Source: Monodelphis domestica
Lineage: Eukaryota > Chordata > Mammalia > Didelphimorphia > Didelphidae
Assembly (NCBI RefSeq): GCF_027887165.1
Contig: NC_077232.1
Location: 58,368,706-58,432,705 of the forward strand
Direction: 5' to 3'
DNA length: 64,000 bases
Shown here: piece by piece, positions 1 to 10,504 of the stretch
How the letters are laid out: every line of letters starts with the position of its first letter
How positions within the stretch are numbered: the stretch's first letter is position 1
Made by a program: the position numbers and the translations under genes
Notes under the pieces: model-generated
What the model saw: only the letters and a program-made list of their open reading frames with translations
The model's database searches: none
Told to the model about the DNA's origin: nothing

Positions 1-573
1 CAATGATGTAGTCAATGAGATGCCACTGTTTTGATTGTGGGTGCATCCACGTTGTTTTATATTTGTTCGCCATTCTGAACACTGTTTATGATGGTGAGTT
101 CGGTTGCTGAGTAGCAGTAGGCCGTTGTTGTTCATTTTGCCCATGCCGTGTTTGCCGAGCACTCCTTTCCATCTTTCATGGTCCTGGCCAACGCGGGCAT
201 TGAAGTCTCTCAGTAGTATCAGCTTGTCATTGGTGGGCACTGAGTGCAGGACAGCACTCAGGTCAGAGTAGAACTGCTCGATGGTCTCCTCTGTGCTGGT
301 CAGTGTTGGGGCATATGCGCTGATGATTGTGGCATACCGGTCTTTGCTGAGAGGCAAACAGATCTTCATGAGCCTCTCGCTGATGCCCACAGGCAAGTCT
401 GGCAGCTGTTTGAGCAAACTGGTCTTGATAGCCAGGCCAACACCGTGGATTCTGTCTTCATTTGTGGCTCTACCTTTCCAGAAGAAGGTGTATCCAGTGG
501 TGGGTTCGCTGAGTGATCCCTCTTCTGGTAAACATGTTTCGCTTAATGCTGCGATGTCAATGTACTTACCTTC
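1..573 (-). mobile_element. RTE (BovB-like) LINE, endonuclease region, runs off the window
   Basis: The - strand encodes an APE-type endonuclease typical of RTE elements. Recognisable pieces include YIDIAALSET, GYTFFWKGRA, HGVGLAIKTSLLKQLPDLP, YATIISAYAPTL and DFNARVGQDHERWKGVLGKHG, spread over more than one frame by small lesions. The 5' side stops at about 573 where a SINE begins. The 3' side continues beyond base 1. Confidence 0.85.
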
Positions 574-747
574 CGTCTTGGAGTCAATATTGTCTCCAAG
601 GCAGAAGAGTGGTAAGGGTTAGGCAATGGGGGTCAAGTGACTTGCTCAGGATCACACAGCTAGGAAGTGACTGAGGCCAAATATGAACCTAGGACCTCCC
701 GTCTTTAGGCCTGGCTTTCAGTCCACTGAGCTACCCAGCTGCCCCCA
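574..747 (-). mobile_element. Marsupial tRNA-type SINE
   Basis: Reverse complement of the SINE consensus: GGCAGCTGGGTAGCTCAGTGG-type head (A box) near 745, AGCTGTGTGAT-type middle, CTTGGAGAC...CAAGACGGAAGGTAAG tail near 574. The 3' tail abuts the RTE endonuclease without a poly-A run. Confidence 0.85.
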
Positions 748-1019
748 GGGTCATTAACTCTTACTAGGTTACAAGTTTGGGGCCTTCTAGATTCCATGTT
801 GACGGGCTTAATTTTGGATTCCTTGTGCAGACTTATATGTGCAGGTGCTGTCTCCTCTGGTAAAATCTATTCTCTTTGAGAGCAGGAAATGGTTTAATTC
901 CTGTCTCTGTATCATAAATGCTAGCTTAGCTGGTTCTTCACAATGTCATAGCTGGTCATCCGTCCGTCCTTCTTAAGACCACAAATTTAGAGCTGGAAGG
1001 GACTTAAGATGGCTTTCCT
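748..1019. other. Non-coding stretch, nothing identified
   Basis: No exon, RNA gene or clear repeat family recognised. A phrase near 985 (TTAGAGCTGGAAGGGACTTA) is common in ancient mammalian interspersed repeats. Confidence 0.4.
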
Positions 1020-1740
1020 AGCTTCCAAAGTTTAACTGGCACTGTTAGAGGACAGCCTTTAGGAATCCAGAGAATGGCCTTATTTTGGCTATTCTCATTT
1101 CTGACTTTACCAAAAGTTGAAACAAAGAACTCATTTGAGTAAATTGATTCAGAATCAGTCTCGCCTACTTCCCAGAAACTGGAGGACAGAAGCTGAAAGA
1201 GGAAAATCCAAACTGAAAACCAAAGATCTTCTGCCAACAGCTTCTCAGGATGGACAAAGACTGTGAATTGGTCTTATTTCTCTCCCAAGGGCTAAATTTA
1301 AAAGAATAAACACCTGCATTTACCTCTCAATAACCCCAAACACCCAAGGTTGGGCTAAGGCTTCTTTCCCAAGAATCTGTAACTGTGGGTATCCCTCTGT
1401 TCTCAAGCATTTATAAATTCATTCCCGTTGTTTTCTCCCTTAAAATCCATGAGTACATCGCATCATGTAGTTCTTAGGAAGTCCCAAGACTGAGGTTCTG
1501 GGCATCTTCCCAAATAAATCTGTCTACCTCCATTAAAAACCTGATTATACAAATATCAATAATATGGAAATACACATGTAAAACCCAGTGGAATTGTGCC
1601 TCAGCTATGGGAGGGGGTTGGGGGAAGGGGAGGGAAAGAACATGATTTCTGTAATCCTGGAAAAATACTCTAATCAAATAAAATTTTTTTAAAACCCTAT
1701 TATAACTGCTTCAGTAGTTCTGTGTCTTTCAGGTTGACAA
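1020..1740 (+). mobile_element. LTR-like repeat, unnamed family, copy 1
   Basis: Shares blocks with 5590-6010 and 20270-20690: an AACAAAGAA...TTGCCTA-TTCCCAGAAA block near 1125-1180 and an ACTATTATAACTATTTT...TTTCAGGTTGAC-type end near 1700-1735. Interrupted by an L1 tail at 1550-1690. Treated as a fossil; no coding capacity seen. Confidence 0.45.
1550..1690 (+). mobile_element. L1 3' end, 5'-truncated
   Basis: Contains the L1 3' UTR signature seen also at 48690-48795 (GTATAACCCAGTG-like, purine-rich G tract, ATGGAAAAAT, poly-A). Flanked by imperfect repeats AAAAACCTGATTATA (1535-1549) and AAAACCCTATTATA (1691-1704), consistent with a target-site duplication in the LTR-like repeat. Confidence 0.65.
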
Positions 1741-2279
1741 GCCCCACCTTCACATGGCAGGTAAACCTTTGAATGTGTCAACCTGGAATCCAGAAGCCCC
1801 CAAACTTGTAGCCTAGTAAGATTCCTTCCTTGACCCCCAGTTTAGTTAGCTTGAAGGTGAAAGCCCCAGGTTCTCCCAGGGGTCAGTGGCCAGAGCATCC
1901 AGAGTTTTAATCCTTAGAATCCTTCATGGATGGGTAGCACCCAGCTCTGTGTGGAGCCTGGTTTAGCACTGTGTCCATTTCTCTCAATCACAACAAATGA
2001 TTCTCAATTACATTTTAACCAGGTTGGAGAAGCACTAGAGTTTTGCCACCACTTTTGCCTTCTAATATGATACCTCGAGGTAAGAGATGGCATTTCAGTT
2101 CAATTCAAAAAATTATTTATTAGGGTTCTATCACATGCAAAATCCTGTGTCAGGCTGTTATAGGTAACATTTCCATGGAGCCAGCATTCAAGGGAGGAGA
2201 GGCATAAACAGCTCTTTGGGGCCATACTTACCTACCATAGAACCACAGATTCAGAAACTTACCTATTCTCTATAAGATT
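1741..2279. other. Non-coding stretch with weak repeat traces
   Basis: No gene seen. Some phrases near 1850-2000 and 2100-2220 resemble degraded repeats but no family can be supported. Confidence 0.35.
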
Positions 2280-2789
2280 ATATCTATCAATCAACTAATC
2301 AACAAGAATTAAGTACTTACTATCTTCCAGGAATTGTGTTAGAATGGAGATAAAAAGAATCAATTCTTGCTCTTAACCATCTTATATTCAAATAATAAAC
2401 AATAGTACAAATATCTTCAGAAAAAAATCTCTTGGGAATAAATACAAGATGGTTAAAAAAAACAATCAACCAAATTATTTAAAGGAAAAAAGATATTAGC
2501 AGATAGGGAACAGGAATCAAGAAAGATTTCATATAGAAAAAAAGTTGGTGCTTAAGGCAAGTCTTGAAAGAAAAGAGGGGTTCTATGATATAGAGGTAAA
2601 GAGGAAATGACATGGGAGACAGCTAGTGAAATACAAAATGGGAATAGGAGATGGAGTATAATCAAGTAACAGAAAGGGACAATTTGGCTAGCTGAAAAAA
2701 CTGAATGCAGGAGCTAATGTTAAGGAAAGGTAGAGGTTAGAGGAAGGGACAAAGTATTAAGTTCCTTCTAAGTGCCAGGCTTCTGGCTC
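2280..2789 (+). repeat. Ancient dispersed repeat, family not named, left part
   Basis: Begins with the motif TCAATCAACTAATCAACAAG...AAGTACTTACTATCTTCCAGG and a body about stored tissue-like purine-rich text (GAGGGG, GGGAGACAGC, AGGAGCTAATG) that also occurs at 26210-27360 and 27395-27960. Cut by the L1 insertion at 2806 and continued at 4140. Confidence 0.5.
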
Positions 2790-2899
2790 TGTGCTAAATT
2801 ATTTTTTTATTTATTTGGAAATTAAAAGATTCATGTTCTTTCCCTCCCCTTCCTCCTCTCATAGCCAACACACAATTCCATTGGGTTTTACATGTGTCA

Positions 2900-3219
2900 T
2901 GTAACAGTTAAAATTAGTTTCTCTGCTAAAAGTATTATATTTTTATGAGGTTTATTAAAGATTAAGAAATAAAGAAAATACAAAATAAGAAAGCACGTGC
3001 CTAGGCACAACCACTTACTCTACATCTTGCCTGCTAGGTAGAGAGCTGCCTGTGCTTAGAAGCAGAAGCAGGGAGAGACCAAGTAGGTGGTACAGTCAGT
3101 TTGAATACCCTTTTTGTTTTCAGCCCAGGTGGGTATCTCCGGTGAGATTTTAGGGAATTCTGGGAACTACCAAGGACTTCTAGGAATTGAAGTCCAGGGT
3201 TCAAATCTCCATTTTTACA
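2900..3219 (-). mobile_element. Solo LTR, family B (ERV, 4-bp duplication)
   Basis: Fossil LTR with TG...CA ends and a 4-bp duplication GTCA at 2896-2899 and 3220-3223, as for class I ERVs. Same family as 7120-7434 and 12955-13323. Contains an AATAAA-type signal region on the - strand. No internal viral sequence; older than not, given divergence from its relatives. Confidence 0.8.
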
Positions 3220-3396
3220 GTCATTGATCAAGACCTATTTCCATATTATTGATATTTGTACTAGGGTGATCATTTAGAGTCTACATTCCCAATAATATCT
3301 CCATCAAACCATGTGATCAAGCAGTTGTTTTTCTTCTGTGTTTCTTCTGCTCTCACAGTTCTTCCTCTGAATGTGGATAGAGTTCTTTCTCATAAG

Positions 3397-3935
3397 TGTT
3401 GTAGTGAAAGTTTTCACCTTTAAGATTGTTATATTAAAAACTGGCCTCCAAGAAATTTACTTATGAAATTCCTAAAATGAAACACTCAAGTCAGGATGGA
3501 ATTTATCGTGGGTTTAATCACAATGGGAGTAAAAAAGGAGAGGGAGAGAAGGAGAGAGGAGAAAAAGGAAAGGGGTTACTCAACCTCTGACCAAGGCAGA
3601 GGGAGATTAGGCCCAAAGAGCCAAGGTGGAAAGGAATCAGTCCTTGACTCACGTGACCGGTCTGAAGGGAAGCTGTCTGCGGGCCTCCTTCCTGTTCAAG
3701 CTCCTAACACGAACTCGTGTCTAGCCCTGTCCACAGGAAGTGAGTGAATTCCCCAGGCTGCTTTCTCCGTCACTTCCTGTGCCTCACAAGTGCCAATGGT
3801 GGCTCAAGCTTGGCTTAGGACAGCCCAGGTGGGCAGTTAGTTATTTCTGATTTGTCATTGACTAGCACATGCCTGTGTAGTGTGGGTGTGCACAATTTTG
3901 GGTGCTAGACCAAGATGGAGATTTTAAAATTCACA
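3397..3935 (-). mobile_element. Solo LTR, family A
   Basis: Fossil LTR with TG...CA ends and a 5-bp duplication ATAAG at 3392-3396 and 3936-3940. Internal blocks (TCACTTCCTGTG, GACAGCCCAGG, CTAGCACATGCC) are shared with 12162-12823, making these a subfamily of the A group. Confidence 0.8.
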
Positions 3936-4139
3936 ATAAGTCCCTCAAAATTGTCCTGGATCATTGCATTGCTACAAGTAGAGAGGTCCATTACGTTTGA
4001 TGATCCCACAGTGTATCCATCTCTGTGTATAATGTTTTCCTGGTTCTGCTCTTTTCACTCTGCATCAATTCCTGGAGGTTGTTCTAGTTCATATGGAATT
4101 CCTCCAGTTTATTATTCCTTTGATGTGCTAAATTATTTT

Positions 4140-4740
4140 ATAAATATTATCTTATTTGACCCTAGGGTCACAGGGACCAGGAATAAGTTGTCCCTGAACT
4201 GCTGTGAAGCTCTTTAAAAGCCAAAGAAAGAAGTTTATATTTGATCCAAAAGGCAATAAAGAGTTTATAGAGTAGGTAAATTATACTTAGAAGAAAACCA
4301 GTTTGGAATCTGTGTTAAAGATGGAGCAAAAAGGAGAAAGACCTGATATTTGAGGCAGGACAGTCAATTCGGAGGCTATTTTGATAGTCTAAGTGAGAAG
4401 CAATGAGGCTATATATATTGAGAAAAGGTTGTATTTAGAATATTGTCTCCCTTGAAAGACTGTTCTTTTATAACCGCTTTGGTGACTTTTTTTCAGGCTG
4501 ATATATTCAAAGAATGTTGTAGAGGTCAAAATGGCAAGATCTGGCCGCCCATTGGATATGTGGGGTGAGAGTGAGGAGTCAGGGATAACTCTGTAGTTAT
4601 AAACCTGAGGGCCTAGAAAGATGGTGGTGTCTTCACCAGAAATAGGAAAATGTATAAGTGTCAACTGGGTTTCTGGAACTTCAAGGGTACCCCTATCCCT
4701 TGGGAACTTGCCTTGAGGAAAGTCCCAGACCAACCTTACC
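4140..4740 (+). repeat. Ancient dispersed repeat, right part of the 2280 copy
   Basis: Continues the element broken by the L1. Shares GGATATG-GGGTGAGAGTGAGGAGTCA and GGGATAACT...AAACCTGAGGG type text with 26880-26945. A further piece of the same kind lies at 5235-5590. Confidence 0.5.
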
Positions 4741-5234
4741 TCTGGCTAAATAATAAACTTTCAAGTACTTACTGTTCCCAGTTTAGGTGGGACTAGTAGA
4801 TATAAATAAATTTTAAGTACCCTTTTTGTTTTAGAAGTTTCTCCCATTGTATCAAAGTCCTCTCCTAGGTTATCCAGCCCTTGGCTGGACCCTTTCTTTA
4901 GTATCCATTGTAAAGCATCAGCCTCTCCCTGATAATCCTGTCTAGGACTTCTCATTTTCTGTGTAGCCATTGTAAAGTCAATTAATCATATTTCTCTGTC
5001 TTTAGTTCCCCAAAAGGTATGTTCTATTATTCTTTGGAGAATCATCTTTGGCGGTGATTCTCTCAGAAATACTCTTCCCAGAGTCACAGAGCCTTTGGCT
5101 CTGTGTGGCTTTTAAAGATTGACTCTGTGTAGTGGCTGAATATTCAAGGACCTATCTCTTTCCTGATTAAAAATGTGGTTTTATGACTACTTTAATAGTT
5201 CTGTGTTTTTCCAAGTTGACAGAAAGAAAGCTCT
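4741..5234. other. Repeat-like non-coding DNA, unclassified
   Basis: Interrupts the ancient repeat. It ends with TTTAATAGTTCTGTGTTTTTCCAAGTTGACAG, close to the ends of the LTR-like family at 1700-1735 and 20660-20690, so it may be another copy of that family inserted here. No gene seen. Confidence 0.4.
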
Positions 5235-5590
5235 GATTTAGATATGGTACATTTGAGATACTCTAGGACATCTAGTTTGAATTGTCTGCTAAGAGAATAG
5301 GCAAGGCCAGACTGCAGCTCAGAAGAAAGACTGTGGCTGGATGTATATTTCTGAGAATCACTGTCAGAGAAATGATAAATTTAGGGAATTTGATGAGGTC
5401 ACCAAAGGAAGAGTAAATGATGTAGTCTTGGGAACATCCAGTTAGGAGTTGTGATTTGGGTGATACACCAACAGAGGAGACAGAGCTGTGGTAAGACAGG
5501 TTGGAAGAAAACCAAGAGAGAGAATAATGAAAATTGAGAGGGGACAGATTTTTCTAGAGGAAAGGAAAGGAAAGGATCTGTAGCTGTGAT
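5235..5590 (+). repeat. Ancient dispersed repeat, further right part
   Basis: Text such as GAGAATCACTGTCAGAGAAATGATAAATTT and GATGAGGTCACCAAAGGAAGAGTAAATGATGTAG is typical of the downstream part of the same ancient dispersed repeat. Non-coding. Confidence 0.45.
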
Positions 5591-6010
5591 CTAACATAAG
5601 GAATTTTGGAAGACTATTAGTTTTAGCAGAGTAAATTTAGGCCTCTTTCCCAGAGTCCTAGAACAATCAAATCAAAAGGCAGGAAAATATTCTGGATGGA
5701 CTAAGTTGAGGACTGCACTTAAAAGCAAATCTAAATATGAAACTCACTCCCAAACACTCTAGCCTCTGGCTATTGTGTCTTGTCCTACTCAGGTAATCAG
5801 GAACCTCCTACTTTCCCATCAGACTATTTAATGGCTTCTTAATGTATCTAGTGGAAGACCTCCAGTACCAAGATACGTGGTACTGTGGTAAAACCAAGAT
5901 AGCAATATTTTTGCTGCCCTTAAAGAAAGTCCCTTTAGTGTAACTATTTTGGTGTTTTGTTTTTTTGTTTTGTTTTTTTTTTCAGGTTGACTGCTGTCTT
6001 CTTGGTATCT
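5591..6010 (+). mobile_element. LTR-like repeat, unnamed family, copy 2
   Basis: Aligns by eye with 20270-20690: CTCTTTCCCAGAG-CCTAGAACAA, CTCTGGCTATTGTGTC, CAGACTATTTAATGGCTTC, CCAGTACCAAGATA..GGTACTGTGG, ending in TTCAGGTTGAC. A TATTTAA-like box precedes a probable start region, as in an LTR. No protein-coding part. Confidence 0.45.
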
Positions 6011-6179
6011 ATCTGCTTTCTCAATAATATTATCTTCTCTTGTAACAGTCCACACAGGTGTATGTATAAGGTAGCTGTTTGATCTGTGGAATTGTATTGA
6101 GACCTGCGCATGGCAGTAAAGGTATTGACCTTTGATCTCAGCCCTCTTAAACATTCTGGCACGAATCCAGGTTTCTTTG

Positions 6180-7110
6180 TCTTCACCTAGTTAAGGTAAT
6201 CCACACCTTGAACTTGTTGTAATTTACATTTGAACCAATGTCAATCCACTGTGCACTGTTGCATATGCATCATGTACCTCTTACATCATTATCCTAATAA
6301 ATACAGAGGAGCCTCCAGAAAACACCCCTTCTTACCTTTCTTTTCTCTTACCTGAGCCTTGGCCCCACCCCAGGAATAGCTCCCTCGATGGAGCCCCTTT
6401 GTTCTCTATAAAGATCTTTTTCCTTTAATCTTTCCTTCCTTCTCACCTGACCTCAAGGCAATGCAATCTATACTTGGAGAGTAAGTTCTCAATCTATCAG
6501 AGGTTATTCTTTTAACTGATCTCTATCCTCATTCCTGGTTCAGGTATTGTTGATTATTTTTATCTTTCTGCATTGTATCCCTACAAAGAAAGATAAAAGG
6601 AGCTCTTCTGTGCAGTTTCTCCCTATTGTCTGATCTGTGTAAGTGTCTGCCTCAGTTTCTTTAAACATCCCTCCAGCTTCTGTTCTCCTCAAATCATAAT
6701 CAGGTAATATTCCCTTTTATGCAGCGGCTGCTGGTCAGCTCGCTACATCTCTCTATTGAGAGTCAGTGTATTACCAGTCAGGAAGACAGGGCAACTGGGC
6801 TGTGAGATTGGAAGATAGCAACTTCTGCCAGGAATCCCAATGAAAACCCTATCTTTTCCCCTACTGTTAGATGCCTGAAAGCAATAGATACAAGCAAGGT
6901 AAGACTGTCTTTGGGTTTCTATTTTAGCCTTTTTCATTTTTTTTTTAGTGGTGATACTATTGTGGGAGAGTTTTTAAGGTAAGCCCTGGATCTGGACAGG
7001 TTGCCCTTTACAATAATGACAGACTCCATTATCTAGCTTATGTATTCATTTGAATGTAAATCAAATGGTTAAGACCAATAGGATGGCAGAGGGAAGCAGA
7101 GCAGGTGGGA
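6180..7110 (+). mobile_element. Possible LTR or ERV-derived stretch, unclassified
   Basis: Contains a TATA-like AATAAATACAGAGGAGCC near 6298 followed by pyrimidine-rich text and AGGAAT-type leader sequence, similar in style to retroviral LTRs. Ends and duplications were not found, so assignment is tentative. No gene seen. Confidence 0.3.
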
Positions 7111-7119
7111 TATTGCTTC

Positions 7120-7434
7120 TGTAAAGATTAAAATTTAGGGGAGACTGAGGCAGGTAGAAATTAGTTTCTCTCTGCAAGGAGTATTATATTTTTAGAGGTT
7201 TATTAAAGGTTAAAGATTAAAGAAAATACAGAATAAGAAAAAAACACGTGCCCAGGCCAGAGGCCTAGACAAGACCTCACCTACATTATGGAAAGAGCCA
7301 CGTCTGCTCCAATCAGCTTAAATCCCTTCTCAATCTCGCCCACCTCAGAATTCCGTGAGATTACAAAGCATTCTGAGGAAGTGGAGCAAAGGCTTATGGG
7401 GATTGAAGTCCAGAGTTCGAGTCTATTTTTTACA
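7120..7434 (-). mobile_element. Solo LTR, family B
   Basis: Fossil LTR; on + it runs TGTAAAGATTAAAATTTAGG to GTCTATTTTTTACA. CTTC occurs on both sides (7116-7119 and 7435-7438), a plausible 4-bp duplication. Related to 2900-3219 and 12955-13323. Confidence 0.8.
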
Positions 7435-8173
7435 CTTCCTAGAGGAGATGTGTTCTGGGCTTTCTATACCTTTCAACAACAGGGCTTATGTGACTAGAGA
7501 TAAAATGATGATGCCATGTTACTGGGTTACGGGATTATATTCTATGCCTCAAAGTCAAAAGGGGGTGAACTGTTCGGTTTAGGGGGTTATCAGATATCTG
7601 AAATATCAAATAGATGTTTATCAGGAGCTAGCTGGGGGGTGCCTATCTGTGCTCTTCAAGAATGAGGAGAGAGGCCAGAGGGAATCTTTCTCTTAGCTCA
7701 GTCACTTTTTCTTAGCCCTGCAGGAATGCAAGGAAAAAGGAATGGGACACAATCTGGGGTTTGGGGGTATCTAGGGGAAGTCTGTACCCCCACATCAATA
7801 AAATAACATGAAAACCACATCATTTAACTTGGAGGCAGTCCTGTGCAGTTCTGGGGACCAGAGTCCTTCATTGATTCTCTGTGTGCCATTTTGGGTGGTG
7901 AGGTTGCATCTTTGGACATAGAACACGTAGCCATCAAGCTTCTAGGCACTGTGATAAGCACTGGGGATACAAAGGCAAAAGAGGATCCTTGCTCTCAAGA
8001 GATCCTTGCTCTCAGTCTAAAATGATAATCTGTGTCAGGATCAGTGACATTTGGTAGTAATGTTAATAAACTTTAAAATACTAGGTCCTCAGTTGAATAG
8101 AAGTGAAAATTTTCATTTTTTCCCCATGTTGGTACATGTATTGAAGCCCTACTTTTAAAAACATTTTATTTTA
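7435..8173. other. Non-coding stretch, partly L2/MIR-like
   Basis: 7930-8010 carries TTCTAGGCACTGTGATAAGCACTGGGGATACAAAGG, the head of the ancient dispersed repeat. The rest (7440-7830) is unassigned and may belong to the element that received the LTR at 7120. Confidence 0.4.
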
Positions 8174-8357
8174 GGGGCAGCTAGGTGGCTCAGTGGATTG
8201 AGAGTCAAGCCTAGAGACATGAAGGTCCTGGTTTCAAATCTGGCCTCAGACACTCTCTACCTGTGTGACTCTGGGCAAGTCATTTAACCCCTATTACCTG
8301 GCCCTTATCTTCTGCCTTGGAACCAATACATAGTATTGTTTCTAAGATGGGAGGTAA
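8174..8357 (+). mobile_element. Marsupial SINE, left part (tail resumes at 10158)
   Basis: GGGGCAGCTAGGTGGCTCAG head through AAGATGGGAGGTAA. The expected tail GTAAGGGTTTT plus poly-A resumes at 10158-10180, so the LTR at 8358 inserted inside the SINE, duplicating GTAA. Confidence 0.9.
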
Positions 8358-10157
8358 TGTGAACCTTAAAAATTTCTCAGACTTGTGAATGTTAAGAATT
8401 CTCAGACTCTACCTTAGAACATTTGGTTAAGACCATTCCCCATTTTTTAAAATATATTTTATTTGATCATTTCCAAGCATTATTCGTTAAAGACATAGAT
8501 CATTTTCTTTTCCTCCTCCCCACCCCCCATAGCCGACGCGTAAATCCACTGGGCATTAGATGTTTTCTTGATTTGAACCCATTGCTTTGTTGATAGTATT
8601 TGCATTAGAGTGTTCATTTAGAGTCTATCCTCTGTCATGTCCCCTCAACCTCTGTATTCAGGCAGTTGCTTTTCCTCGGTGTTTCCACTCCCATAGTTTA
8701 TCCTTTGCTTATGAATAGTGTTTTTTTCTCCTGGATCCCTGCATATTGTTCAGGGACATTACACCGCCATTAATGGAGACATCCATTACGTTCGATTATA
8801 CCACAGTGTATTAGTCTCTGTGTACAATGTTCTCCTGGTTCTGCTCCTCTCGCTCTGCATCACTTCCTGGAGGTTGTTCCAGTCTTCATGGAACTCCTCC
8901 ACTTTATTATTCCTTTTAGCACAATAGTACTCCATCACCAACATATACCACAGTTTGTTCAGCCATTCCCCAATTGATGGGCATCCCCTCGTTTTCCAGT
9001 TTTTGGCCACCACAAAGAGCGCAGCTATGAATATTTTTGTACAAGTCTTTGTGTCCATTATCTCTTTGGGGTACAGACCCAGCAGTGCTATGGCTGGGTC
9101 AAAGGGTAGATATTCTTTTGTCGCCCTTTGGCCATAGTTCCAAATTGCCCTCCAGAATGGTTGGATCAGTTCACAACTCCACCAGCAATGAATTAATGTC
9201 CCTGCTTTGCCACATCCCCTCTAGCATTCATTACTTTCCTTTGCTGTTATGTTAGCCAATCTGCTAGGTGTGAGGTGATACCTCAGAGTTGTTTTTACTT
9301 GCATCTCTCTGATTATAAGAGATTTAGAACACTTCTTCATGTGCTTGTTAATAGTTTTGATTTCTTTATCTGAGAACTGTCTATCCATAAGTCCATTCCC
9401 CATTTTAAACAATGAAGGTACTTGATCAGGAATGTGAGAACTCTAACTTTACTCCACCCATACTTAAGCATACTTTAGGGGAAGATAAAGTTGTACACTC
9501 CTTAATGAACAATGAAAAAGTACTTAACTCATACTTATAGTGAGGCAAAAGCCTTAAGCTAAGCTTATTTTTAGATCTAATACAAAAAGGTGGTAAGTAC
9601 CTATAAAGGTCAGGCAACTTGCAAACTTGCAAGGGGCAAAGAGGTGTGAACTTACTCAGAAGTTTTAGTCTACCCAGAGAAGATGATAACAAGGTGTGAA
9701 TTAAGAATGGTCAGTCCTGTGAAAATGTCTACTCTGATTGGTAGATGTGAAAACTTAGGGGAGGTGACATAGGAGAAAATTCTCTTTAAAAGGGGGCAGC
9801 TTGCCAAAGCTGAATTGAAGGGCTCAGTGGCTGAACTTAGTTGAGCTGAGGAGCTGAACTGGTGGGTCTCTCTGAACAATAGAATCTTGCTTGGGACAAA
9901 TCTTGTGGTGAGTGGATTAAAGACTGACTGATCTCTCTCTTAAGGCTTCAGCCTAGGCTGGCCTAGCCCTTTTCTCATTATTTCCTCTTACTCTCTCTCT
10001 TCCTTTCATTAATTCCTTAATTTGTATTAATTAAAATCTCTATAAAACCCAGCTGACTTGGTTATATTTAATATTTGGGAATTTTCCCATGGCAGCCACT
10101 ATATTTTTAATTTGAAACCATATTTTCGCGGTCACAGTTTAAGGCAACCACTCTTTT
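8358..10157 (+). mobile_element. Solo LTR, family A, with an L1 inside
   Basis: Fossil LTR in pieces 8358-8446 and 9388-10157. Starts TGTGAACCTTAAAAATTTC. Contains GATTGGTAGATGTGA (about 9738), a TATA-like CTTTAAAAGG (about 9783) and a pyrimidine-rich 3' part. Shares these with the A copies at 14972, 42192 and 62153. GTAA lies at 8354-8357 and 10158-10161. Interrupted by L1 at 8447-9387. No viral genes remain. Confidence 0.75.
8447..9387 (-). mobile_element. L1, 5'-truncated, end of ORF2 plus 3' UTR
   Basis: The - strand encodes L1 ORF2 C-terminal pieces ([37 protein letters not shown]). Target-site duplication TAAG(A/T)CCATTCCCCATTTT at 8428-8446 and 9388-9406, with 18 of 19 positions equal. 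Inserted into LTR A. Confidence 0.9.
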
Positions 10158-10180
10158 GTAAGGGTTTTAGAAAAAAAAGA
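10158..10180 (+). mobile_element. Tail of the SINE split at 8357
   Basis: GTAAGGGTTTTAG then poly-A: the 3' end expected of the SINE that starts at 8174. Confidence 0.8.
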
Positions 10181-10360
10181 AAAACATTTTATTTTCACCC
10201 AAATACATGTAAAAACCATTTTTTAAACATTTCTTTAAAAAAATTTTTTCTTGCATTCCAAATTCTCTCCCTCCACCCTCCAATATCTTTGCATTCCTTC
10301 CCACGCCTAATCCCTCTCAGAGATGGTGAGCAATATGAAGTACTTGATTAAAAAAAAAAC
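10181..10360 (-). mobile_element. Older L1-type 3' end fragment
   Basis: ATTTTATTTTCACCCAAATACATGTAAAAACC and TTGCATTCCAAATTCTCTCCCTCC are typical of the 3' end of an older marsupial L1 class. Non-coding fragment. Confidence 0.45.
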
Positions 10361-10377
10361 AAAAAACATTCACACAA

Positions 10378-10485
10378 CCCTTTCCTCCTGTCTTGGAATT
10401 TATACTGAGTAACAGTTCTAAGGCAGAAGAGTAAACATTAGGCAATTGGAGTTAAATGACTAGCTGTTAAGGGTAAAATGAGTGT
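10378..10485 (-). mobile_element. Degraded SINE fragment
   Basis: CCTGTCTTGGAATTTATACTGAG...AAGGCAGAAGAG...TTAGGCAATTGG..GTTAAATGACT matches the reverse complement of the SINE 3' half, diverged. Confidence 0.6.
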
Positions 10486-10504
10486 TGTTGACTGAGTATA
10501 TTAT

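Larger units (their letters stand above)
2806..4123 (-). mobile_element. L1 3' end split by two later LTR insertions
   Basis: L1 3' UTR and end of ORF2 on the - strand in three pieces: 2806-2899, 3220-3396 and 3936-4123. An exact 16-bp target-site duplication, TGTGCTAAATTATTTT, lies at 2790-2805 and 4124-4139. The intervening blocks 2900-3219 and 3397-3935 are LTRs with their own duplications, so they entered after the L1. Confidence 0.9.
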
